Positions 8,940-15,759 of a stretch of 64,000 nt of DNA are shown here, in pieces. How positions within the stretch are numbered: position 1 is the first letter of the stretch; each line of letters starts with the position of its first letter. The DNA is from Thermosphaera sp. Its GTDB lineage: Archaea > Thermoproteota > Thermoprotei_A > Sulfolobales > Desulfurococcaceae. Below the pieces are notes generated by a model, which saw nothing but the letters and a program-made list of their open reading frames with translations, was not told where the DNA came from and ran no database searches. The DNA is taken from assembly GCA_038827615.1 (NCBI GenBank), contig JAWBNK010000001.1:1-64000 (forward strand), read 5' to 3'. Position numbers and translations under genes: made by a program.

Positions 8940-9845
8940 ATGGCTCAAGCCAGGCCGAAACCACCGATTCCATACGACATGAGGGATTCATTCCTACCCG
9001 GAGACGCTGCGTGCTCGGGATGCCCGATTCCAATGGGCTGGAAGGTCGTCCGCGCCGCGCTGGGCGAGAAGACAGTGTTCGTCATACCGGCGTGTTGTTC
9101 ATCGGTCGTGGTGGGAGTCTACCCTGGTCAATCACTCAACTCGAGCATAGTGCACGTGCCCTTCGCGGCAGCCCCTTCTGTGGCATCGGGGATTGCAGAA
9201 GCCTATGAGAAGAGGGGGCTGAGGGATGTAAACGTCGTAGTCTGGGCGGGCGACGGGGGCACGGCCGACATCGGCATGGCTTCCCTGAGCGGTGCAGCCG
9301 AGAGGAATAACAACATAATATACATCATGTACGATAACGAGGCGTACATGAACACTGGAATACAGAGGAGTTCTTCAACCCCAAGGGGGGCTTGGACGAC
9401 CACTACGCCCGTGTCGGGGAAGACCGAGCAGAAGAAGGATGTAGCGAAGATCATGATCGCCCACGACGTGCCCTACGTGGCGACGGCCAGCGTGGCCTAC
9501 CCCCACGACTTCTACAGCAAGCTACAGAAGGCGAGAAGCATCAGGGGCTTCAAGTTCATACAGCTCCACGCGCCGTGCCCTGTGGGATGGAGGTTCGAGC
9601 CCCAGTACACTGTCAAGGTGGCTAGGCTCGCCGTTGAAACAGGGCTCTGGATACTCTACGAGTACCAGGGCAGGAGGCTGACGCTATCGGGTCCGAGCAG
9701 GCCCTACCTGGACCCGTCGAAGAGGAAGCCTGTTGAAGAATACATTAGGATGCAGGGCAGGTTCAGGAACATTCCTCCGGAAGCCCTCGAGGATATCAAG
9801 AGGAGCGTTGAGCTCAACTGGGAGTGGGTGAAGAAGCTCATCTAG
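8940..9845 (+). CDS. porB: 2-oxoacid (pyruvate) ferredoxin oxidoreductase, beta subunit
   Basis: TPP-binding catalytic subunit. ACSGCP at the N-terminus, PACCSSVV and HAPCPVGW supply the cysteines for the proximal [4Fe-4S] cluster, and WAGDGGTADIG is the TPP/Mg binding motif (GDGG...). I start at ATG 8940 (301 aa); an in-frame start at 8877 lies inside porA and would add an unlikely basic leader. Last gene of the operon. Confidence 0.94.
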   Translation: MAQARPKPPIPYDMRDSFLPGDAACSGCPIPMGWKVVRAALGEKTVFVIPACCSSVVVGVYPGQSLNSSIVHVPFAAAPSVASGIAEAYEKRGLRDVNVVVWAGDGGTADIGMASLSGAAERNNNIIYIMYDNEAYMNTGIQRSSSTPRGAWTTTTPVSGKTEQKKDVAKIMIAHDVPYVATASVAYPHDFYSKLQKARSIRGFKFIQLHAPCPVGWRFEPQYTVKVARLAVETGLWILYEYQGRRLTLSGPSRPYLDPSKRKPVEEYIRMQGRFRNIPPEALEDIKRSVELNWEWVKKLI

Positions 9846-9925
9846 TTTTTAACTGTTAACCACTTCTTTTAAAACCGCATGGTGTGAACGGGGCCTCCGA
9901 TTAAGCCACAGGGTTCGAGGAGGGT

Positions 9926-10102
9926 TTAGGCTAGAGGTGCGAGCTTGGATAAAGCGATCACGGCGATTGTGAAGGCCACCATCACGCCTATGAGGACGTG
10001 GGGTTTAAGCTTGACTCCTACATCGCTCTCCTCGTAGAATCTCACGAGCCCTGCTGCCGAAAGGAGCCCGGGCCCCTCCCTCTTCTTCGCCTTCCTGCTC
10101 AA
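9926..10102 (-). CDS. secG: Preprotein translocase Sec61-beta subunit
   Basis: A 58-residue protein, easily missed because of its size and TTG start. It has a basic N-terminus (MSRKAKKREGPG), then LLSAAGLVRFYEE, the conserved cytosolic part of archaeal Sec61-beta, then VGVKLKPHVLIG and one membrane helix (about residues 37-52, VMVAFTIAVIALSKLA). This order matches the tail-anchored Sec61-beta family; SecY is at 37227. The start codon is TTG at 10102, the only conventional start in frame after the TAA near 10140. The 36-bp AT-containing gap to the divergent MazG gene probably holds both promoters. Confidence 0.88.
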   Translation of the reverse strand: MSRKAKKREGPGLLSAAGLVRFYEESDVGVKLKPHVLIGVMVAFTIAVIALSKLAPLA

Positions 10103-10151
10103 GGGTCTCAGCCTCCTTCTCCTATTTAATCCCAGAGGGGCTTAAATAATT

Positions 10152-10418
10152 GTGGTGTCTGGAGTGGAGATTAGGGAGGCTCAAAGCCTCATTAGGGAGA
10201 AGTTTTTCGAGAGGGATTCAGCCAGGGGTTTGTTCGCAACCTTCACATGGTTCACCGAGGAGGTGGGGGAGCTCGCCGAGGCTCTTCTCGAAATGAACAG
10301 GAGGATGCTCGAGGAGGAGCTCGCCGACGTGCTCGCGTGGCTGCTCAGCGTTGCCAACCTGGTCGGCGTGGACTTGGAGGATGCTTTCAGGAAGAAATAT
10401 GTCAGCTCGGGCTTTTGA
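10152..10418 (+). CDS. MazG-like nucleotide pyrophosphohydrolase
   Basis: All-alpha NTP pyrophosphatase of the MazG/HisE superfamily, thought to clear non-canonical NTPs. Key residues seen: EEVGELAEAL (the EExxE metal-binding motif) and EEELADVLAWLL (the second ExxD motif), then DAFRKKY. 88 aa is the usual single-domain size. The GTG at 10152 is only a few bases from a TTAAATAA tract, so the GTG at 10164 (start VEIREAQ) may be the true, leaderless start. Its end overlaps the convergent GGGP synthase by 17 bp. Confidence 0.85.
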   Translation: MVSGVEIREAQSLIREKFFERDSARGLFATFTWFTEEVGELAEALLEMNRRMLEEELADVLAWLLSVANLVGVDLEDAFRKKYVSSGF

Positions 10419-11151
10419 CAGCTCTTATGATCTTGACGGCTGCTTCGGGGTCCTTCTCGACTATGGTTCCCGTGACCACGATGTCTGCGCCCGACTTAAC
10501 CATCTCCCTGGCCTGCTCCGGCGACCTTATCCCTCCCCCCACGATGGTTATCAAGCTTGTGTGTTTTTTCACTATCGCGGGGAAGCTCGCTGGGACCGGC
10601 TGCTGCGACCCGCTCCCCGCCTCAAGGTAGATGTACTTGAAGCCCATCATCTCGCCCGCTAGAGCGTACGCTAGGACTATCTCCGGCTTCCCCACGGGTA
10701 TGGGCTGCGCCCTGCCCATGTGCCCCACGGCCGTGTCCGGGTATACTACTATGTAGCCGGTTGGAAGGGGTTCGAGACCGTACTTCTTGACCAGCGGGGC
10801 TGCGACCACCTGGGCCTGCATCAAGTAGTAGGATTCGTTCGAGTTCATTAAAACCATGAATAATACCGCGTCTGCGTGAGGAGTCAAGCAGTTTACGTTG
10901 CCCGGGAAGACTATGACGGGGAGCCCCGTCTCCTTCAGCAGGCGGGCAGTTCTCCCCGCTTCCTCCGGGGTCACCCCTAGGCTTCCCCCGATGAGGAATG
11001 CGTCTGTCCCGGCTTCGCTCACGAGCTTGGCCGTCTTCTCCAAGCTCTCCTTGGTCGACGGCTTGTCGGGGTCTATTAGCGTGAAGTGTAGCTTCTCCCC
11101 TCTCGAGATCCTACTCGAGATCTGCTCGTGAATCCTCCCCAATCTCTCCAC
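10402..11151 (-). CDS. Geranylgeranylglyceryl phosphate synthase
   Basis: Prenyltransferase forming the first ether bond of archaeal lipids from sn-glycerol-1-phosphate and GGPP. TIM-barrel motifs of the family are visible: FTLIDPDK, FLIGGSLGV, PTGYIVVYPDTAVG, YLEAGSGS, VGGGIRS and GADIVVTGT. I start at GTG 11151 (249 aa, family-typical) with GGAGACGG just upstream; the frame is open to an ATG at 11238 but that extra basic stretch lies wholly inside elf1. The gene overlaps the 3' end of elf1 by about 40 bp, so translation is probably coupled. Confidence 0.93.
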   Translation of the reverse strand: MERLGRIHEQISSRISRGEKLHFTLIDPDKPSTKESLEKTAKLVSEAGTDAFLIGGSLGVTPEEAGRTARLLKETGLPVIVFPGNVNCLTPHADAVLFMVLMNSNESYYLMQAQVVAAPLVKKYGLEPLPTGYIVVYPDTAVGHMGRAQPIPVGKPEIVLAYALAGEMMGFKYIYLEAGSGSQQPVPASFPAIVKKHTSLITIVGGGIRSPEQAREMVKSGADIVVTGTIVEKDPEAAVKIIRAVKSPS

Positions 11152-11476
11152 CCGTCTCCTCTGTTTCCTCGAAGCCTTCCTCCCCGGCTTCTCCACCCGG
11201 GGCTTGCTCGAAGCTGACTTGGATCTTCCCCTCTTCAAACAAGTCTATGAACTTGTTGTAGACATCTACTGCTTGGTAGAGGTCTGGCACTGGGCCCGGG
11301 TACTCGGCTCTCAGCCCGCACCTCCCGCAGCTGATCCTAGCGGTCTTGAAGCCCGGTTCCTCTGCCTTGGAAAACTCTACTGAGAGGGATACTGAGCCGC
11401 AGTTTGGGCACTGGAACACGCTCGGCATCCTAACTACTCTCTTCTGGATCTTCCTCCTCTTCTTCCTCCTCCCCAT
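11111..11476 (-). CDS. elf1: Transcription elongation factor Elf1-like zinc protein
   Basis: Archaeal homologue of Elf1, a factor bound near the RNA polymerase elongation complex. Starts MGRRKKRRKIQKR (basic tail), followed by FQCPNCGS and ISCGRCG, two CxxC pairs making one zinc ribbon, then LYQAVDVYNKFID. The C-terminal 30 residues are Glu/Gly-rich (GEAGEEGFEETEETGGE). ATG at 11476 is preceded by GTGGTG; a longer frame from 11506 is less likely. Lies between the SWIM gene and GGGP synthase on the same strand. Confidence 0.87.
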   Translation of the reverse strand: MGRRKKRRKIQKRVVRMPSVFQCPNCGSVSLSVEFSKAEEPGFKTARISCGRCGLRAEYPGPVPDLYQAVDVYNKFIDLFEEGKIQVSFEQAPGGEAGEEGFEETEETGGEIGEDSRADLE

Positions 11477-11502
11477 TTGAAACACCACTTGACGATCTCT
11501 TA

Positions 11503-11907
11503 TCACTGTTGCGCAGTATATAATGCTTTCCTGAGCGTTGGCGAGAGGTTTTTCTCGAGGACTTCGAAGGCGATCTTAACGCACGTGTCAGCGTCCAAGG
11601 CCAAGTCCCTCTTCTTCCCAAGCCTCAGGGCCAGCTCCACTCCCACCAGGTGCTTGCAGGCAAGAGTCTTCCTGGTGGATGCAACCCTGATCATGAAGTC
11701 CTTGCAGCTGCAGAAGCTCCTCGGCACTATTAAGTAGTCGCTCCTCGGGCCCATGTAAACCCACACGTCCACCGTTCTCTCCCCGAGCGTGCAGGAGATT
11801 TTCACAAACCTTTTCTCGTAAACCTCGCTGATTATTTCGCGCGCTTCAGGAGAATCCGGAGCAATCGACTCCAAGTATCTCGCAGTATCCCTCACATCCA
11901 AAACCAT
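11503..11907 (-). CDS. SWIM zinc-finger protein
   Basis: Small protein (134 aa) with the SWIM signature CSCKDF...ACKHLVGVELAL, that is CxC followed after about 15 residues by CxH, a zinc module for DNA or protein binding. Archaeal single-domain SWIM proteins are often linked to recombination factors, but no partner is visible here. I start at ATG 11907 (MVLDVRDTARYLE); the frame stays open upstream but then crosses the tRNA-Pro gene. Upstream of elf1 by 26 bp on the same strand. Confidence 0.8.
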   Translation of the reverse strand: MVLDVRDTARYLESIAPDSPEAREIISEVYEKRFVKISCTLGERTVDVWVYMGPRSDYLIVPRSFCSCKDFMIRVASTRKTLACKHLVGVELALRLGKKRDLALDADTCVKIAFEVLEKNLSPTLRKALYTAQQ

Positions 11908-11929
11908 CAACCAGCCTGGATAATTAAGG

Positions 11930-12035
11930 TGGGCCCGCGGGGATTTGAACCCCGGGTCACGGGGAGTTCCGCCTCCAGCGGCGCACAGCCCAGGTCCCGA
12001 ACCCCGCATCCTAGTCCAAGCTAGACGACGGGCCC
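11930..12035 (-). tRNA. tRNA-Pro (CGG) with 30-nt intron
   Basis: On the minus strand the acceptor arms GGGCCCG and CGGGCCC pair fully, with A as discriminator; CCA is not completely encoded. D arm GTCT/GGAT with GG in the loop, anticodon stem CGGGG/CCCCG, variable loop TGACC, T arm CGGGG-TTCAAAT-CCCCG. The anticodon loop reads TTCGGG and is interrupted before its last base; anticodon CGG gives proline. The interruption, about 30 nt beginning ACCTGGGCTG and ending GGCGGAAC, lies at the canonical 37/38 position. GTTC just before it can pair with GAAC at its 3' end, the expected central helix of a (relaxed) bulge-helix-bulge. Confidence 0.92.
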
Positions 12036-12095
12036 ATCCACTAATCCATATTAAACAACAAGGGATTTTAATACTTAGCAAACACCTGAAACACC

Positions 12096-12118
12096 ATCCC
12101 GGGAAACCCCGGGAAAAA
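12096..12118. repeat. GC hairpin, copy 1, in CRISPR leader
   Basis: TCCCGGGAAACCCCGGGAAAA. CCCGGG on each side of a short spacer can form a stem. A near-identical copy, TCCCGGGGAGCCCCGGG followed by AAAA, recurs at 12217-12238, so the leader carries two direct copies of a hairpin-forming element about 120 bp apart. Confidence 0.6.
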
Positions 12119-12216
12119 GCCGCCGCCGCGTCGAGGAACGAAGTGATCACTTCTCGTCACGGAAACGAACACAGTTCAGAAAACACGCAGAGTGCCGCGG
12201 ATAAACATTATGCAAA

Positions 12217-12238
12217 ATCCCGGGGAGCCCCGGGAAAA
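12217..12238. repeat. GC hairpin, copy 2, in CRISPR leader
   Basis: CCCGGGG-AG-CCCCGGG, a perfect 7-bp inverted repeat followed by AAAA; second copy of the element at 12096. It lies immediately before the longer palindrome at 12241. Confidence 0.6.
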
Positions 12239-12240
12239 CC

Positions 12241-12265
12241 CCCGGGTCCGCGCCGCGGACCCGGG
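12241..12265. repeat. Perfect 12-bp-arm palindrome in CRISPR leader
   Basis: CCCGGGTCCGCG at 12241-12252 and CGCGGACCCGGG at 12254-12265 are exact reverse complements around a single C. It could be a protein-binding site (integration or leader-binding factor) or a very stable transcript hairpin. GACCCGGG recurs at 12291-12298. Confidence 0.8.
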
Positions 12266-12367
12266 TGATCAACCCCTCATCAACCCCATGGACCCGGGCC
12301 CACAGAGGAGGCAGGGGAAAGACTTAAATAGAGGAAAACAAAATAAACAAATCAAAAACCAAAAACA

Positions 12368-15300
12368 GAAACAATAGAGAAAAATTGAAAGGATAGTGCG
12401 GAGACGGATCATGGATTTCGTTATGAATATTGAGAAACAATAGAGAAAAATTGAAAGAGGAATACAGCATGAGTGCTATTCGCGTACACCGGTACAAGAA
12501 ACAATAGAGAAAAATTGAAAGCGACGACGCGGGGGTAACCTTGAACAAATGGCGGGCAATGGAAACAATAGAGAAAAATTGAAAGTATTTTTTGTCTAAG
12601 TTGGGGCTTATAAATAAGGCTTTTGGAAACAATAGAGAAAAATTGAAAGAGCGGCATGAAAGTGTTGCTGAGATCGGGCGTGATAATACAGAAACAATAG
12701 AGAAAAATTGAAAGTGAAAAACGAAATAGAGGCTCCAGGATTCTACCTTGTAGACGAAACAATAGAGAAAAATTGAAAGTTGCCCAATCAGCCGCGTCTT
12801 CCGACAATGTTAAAAAGTTGAAACAATAGAGAAAAATTGAAAGCTAATGCTCTCAAGCTGTTCGCACCTGCCCAGCTCGGCCGAAACAATAGAGAAAAAT
12901 TGAAAGAATACGCTGCTGACCCCTGCCCCAATCCACGCCCGCCAGCGAAACAATAGAGAAAAATTGAAAGATACGTTTCAATCTTCCAGACTGCCCTGAG
13001 GCGAGACACCGAAACAATAGAGAAAAATTGAAAGCGACATAACAGACATCCAGGCCGCGTATCGCGATGGCTTCTGGGAAACAATAGAGAAAAATTGAAA
13101 GATACTCATGTTAATGGTAGATAACGATGACTACAGGTCTTAGAAACAATAGAGAAAAATTGAAAGCCTGTTTTCAAAAAGTACCCCCCTATATGGGTTC
13201 ATTAAGAAACAATAGAGAAAAATTGAAAGATCTAATCGGAACTGTATTGGTATTAGGTGGCGTGGCATAGAAACAATAGAGAAAAATTGAAAGTCTTTTT
13301 CCCGCCGATGCTTCTAAACGTCCTGTCAACTGGGAAACAATAGAGAAAAATTGAAAGTGTTACGGCATACTATGATGAGCGTGAAGATATATTATGTGAA
13401 ACAATAGAGAAAAATTGAAAGCATACTACTTATGTCGAAGTGTTCGGCGGATCTGCTAAGGAAACAATAGAGAAAAATTGAAAGCTTATCCATGGGGCTC
13501 GCCTACGCTAACGACCACGCCAGTCTGAAACAATAGAGAAAAATTGAAAGATCTTAAGCAGTTCGGACTCGGGAATATAGTTTTTACCGCGAAACAATAG
13601 AGAAAAATTGAAAGTGTTCACTGTCGACGGCCGTGAATATGTTGCTAACGCTTAGAAACAATAGAGAAAAATTGAAAGTGGGCGAGGAGCGAGCCCTGGA
13701 AATCATACGTAGTCTAAGCGAGAAACAATAGAGAAAAATTGAAAGTTACTTCTTCAGTTAGTTGTGGTGAATGCATGAAGTGCGGAAACAATAGAGAAAA
13801 ATTGAAAGGACAAGTTCAAGGCATTCGATATGACAACGCGGGAGGAAATTGAGAAACAATAGAGAAAAATTGAAAGCTCTCACCTCCTCTATCCAAACCT
13901 CTCTGTTTCAATTTTCTCTAGTAGCTTGAAACAATAGAGAAAAATTGAAAGTTTTTTTACTATTCATCCTTCCTGTTTACGCTGACTCTGTCTCGAAACA
14001 ATAGAGAAAAATTGAAAGTTCTTAGCTTTACACATATAAAATTTTTAAACTCTATGCCAGAAACAATAGAGAAAAATTGAAAGTATGTTCCAGCATCTGC
14101 GTAGAAGTCTATCCTGATCTTGTGAAACAATAGAGAAAAATTGAAAGGACTTTTGCCTTGTCTACCATGCTATCACCCGCAGTCGCAGAAACAATAGAGA
14201 AAAATTGAAAGGGGGTAGCTCGTTGGCTGCGAATATCATCTTCGCGTAGTGAAACAATAGAGAAAAATTGAAAGTGTTATCAGCGATCCTCACGTCTCTT
14301 ACGATAAACTCAGCCTGGAAACAATAGAGAAAAATTGAAAGTGGCTATTCTAACGGGCTTGTACTCCCAGCCCATTATTTCAGCCAGAAACAATAGAGAA
14401 AAATTGAAAGGATTGGAATATGGAGACGGAGCCTGATAACCGTGGTGTTCAGAAACAATAGAGAAAAATTGAAAGTATCATTTGGTTGGAGTAGCTTGCT
14501 CCGAAGAGCCTTAGCGAAACAATAGAGAAAAATTGAAAGATGCTCAAGAAAAAAGTCATCTCAGACTTCCTCTGGTTTGCGAAACAATAGAGAAAAATTG
14601 AAAGACTGCTCTGGTTGGGTCTTCGCTGTCGAAGTCGAAAGCAAGGAAACAATAGAGAAAAATCGGAAGCTAATAAGTATGAACTCCACGCTTATAAACC
14701 TAACGCTTGCCGAAACAATAGAGAAAAATTGAAAGTGTGTCTAAGACCCCCCATTTTTTCAAGAAAAACACAAAAAGAAACAATAGAGAAAAATTGAAAG
14801 TTCATCGGGGGCAAGTCGAGCATTGGCTTCGGCAAGCTCATGAAACAATAGAGAAAAATTGAAAGGATAATTTTTTCAGCACTATTAAGGATAATCATAG
14901 CATAAGGAAACAATAGAGAAAAATTGAAAGAATATACAAATAACCTAGCATGCTTCATGCTTACCACAAATTGAAACAATAGAGAAAAATTGAAAGTCCA
15001 AGTGGTCTAAGTCCAGCGTTTCACCCACGTGTTTGAAACAATAGAGAAAAATTGAAAGTTCCACGAATTTCCCTTTTGCTTTACTTTCCTCACACAGAAG
15101 AATAAGAAACAATAGAGAAAAATTGAAAGCCTTGCTTTCTAAGTATGGACGCCCATAGTTACTTAAGCTTGAAACAATAGAGAAAAATTGAAAGCCCATC
15201 GCTGCTCTGAGCAACACTCTCATAGTGCCCTCCCTTGAAACAATAGAGAAAAATTGAAAGCTCGTTTCCTCGGGGTTTACGGTAATATTGTCCAACGTCC

Positions 15301-15649
15301 CGAAACAATAGAGAAAAATTGAAAGTGAAAACACGTTTTTCGTTGAGAGCCAGCTGATGGAGGGAAACAATAGAGAAAAATTGAAAGTAATAGGAGGTAT
15401 TGCGGGATACGAGTACGGCAAAAATAAGGGAAACAATAGAGAAAAATTGAAAGATTGTAACGTTAATAACACAGTTATCAAGCACTGTAGTTAAGAAACA
15501 ATAGAGAAAAATTGAAAGCTAACGCTTCGCTTTCATCATTCTTAAGCTTATCCCACAGCGAAACAATAGAGAAAAATTGAAAGCATTATGCCGTTGCTAT
15601 ATACTTGTTCAAATTTAAACCAGGGGAAACAATAGAGAAAAATTGAAAG
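12368..15649 (+). CRISPR. CRISPR array, 51 repeats of 24 bp, 50 spacers
   Basis: By direct counting there are 51 copies of a 24-bp repeat that begins GAAACAATAG and ends AAATTGAAAG, the first at 12368-12391 and the last at 15626-15649. They are separated by unique spacers mostly 38-45 nt long, with outliers of 47 nt (15059-15105) and 51 nt (13877-13927). All repeats are identical except one at 14646. The terminal ATTGAAAG is the usual crenarchaeal 8-nt crRNA tag, so the array is read on the plus strand from the leader at 12036-12367. No cas genes are within the window, so processing and interference proteins must be supplied elsewhere; subtype I-A or III is inferred from the repeat only. Confidence 0.98.
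14646..14669 (+). repeat. Degenerate CRISPR repeat inside the array
   Basis: The 36th repeat ends AAATCGGAAG instead of AAATTGAAAG, two substitutions inside the 8-nt tag region. Degenerate repeats normally mark the leader-distal end, but 15 perfect repeats follow this one. Confidence 0.95.
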
Positions 15650-15759
15650 ATGTTATCGATAAGCGTGTTATTCGTGAAGGTGGATTCTTGGCTGAAGACT
15701 AGGAGAAGGTGGTGTTGAACCACACCTGTCCAGCATACACGCCGAGTCCTGAGCGAATT
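15650..15759. other. CRISPR trailer
   Basis: After the last repeat about 40 bases look like a final spacer without a closing repeat. Then GGTGGTGTTGAACCACACC (about 15709-15727) can form a small hairpin that may end the array transcript. No gene seen. Confidence 0.4.

Larger units (their letters stand above)
12036..12367 (+). promoter_or_regulatory. CRISPR leader region
   Basis: 332 bases without a gene between tRNA-Pro and the first repeat. The left part is GC-rich and palindromic (see the repeat entries). The right end switches to A-rich sequence with CTTAAATA at 12323-12330, a TATA-like box about 40 bases before the first repeat, which is the right place to transcribe the array left to right. 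This orientation agrees with the ATTGAAAG end of each repeat, which becomes the crRNA 5' handle in crenarchaeal type I-A/III systems. Confidence 0.7.

Noticed and set aside
11908-12150. N-terminal extension of the SWIM gene
   Set aside because: It would run through the intron-containing tRNA-Pro; ATG 11907 is the sensible start.
12324-15485. Several minus-strand open frames across the CRISPR array
   Set aside because: They translate the repeat over and over (LSIFLYCF, FNFSLLF), an artefact of a repeat without stops.
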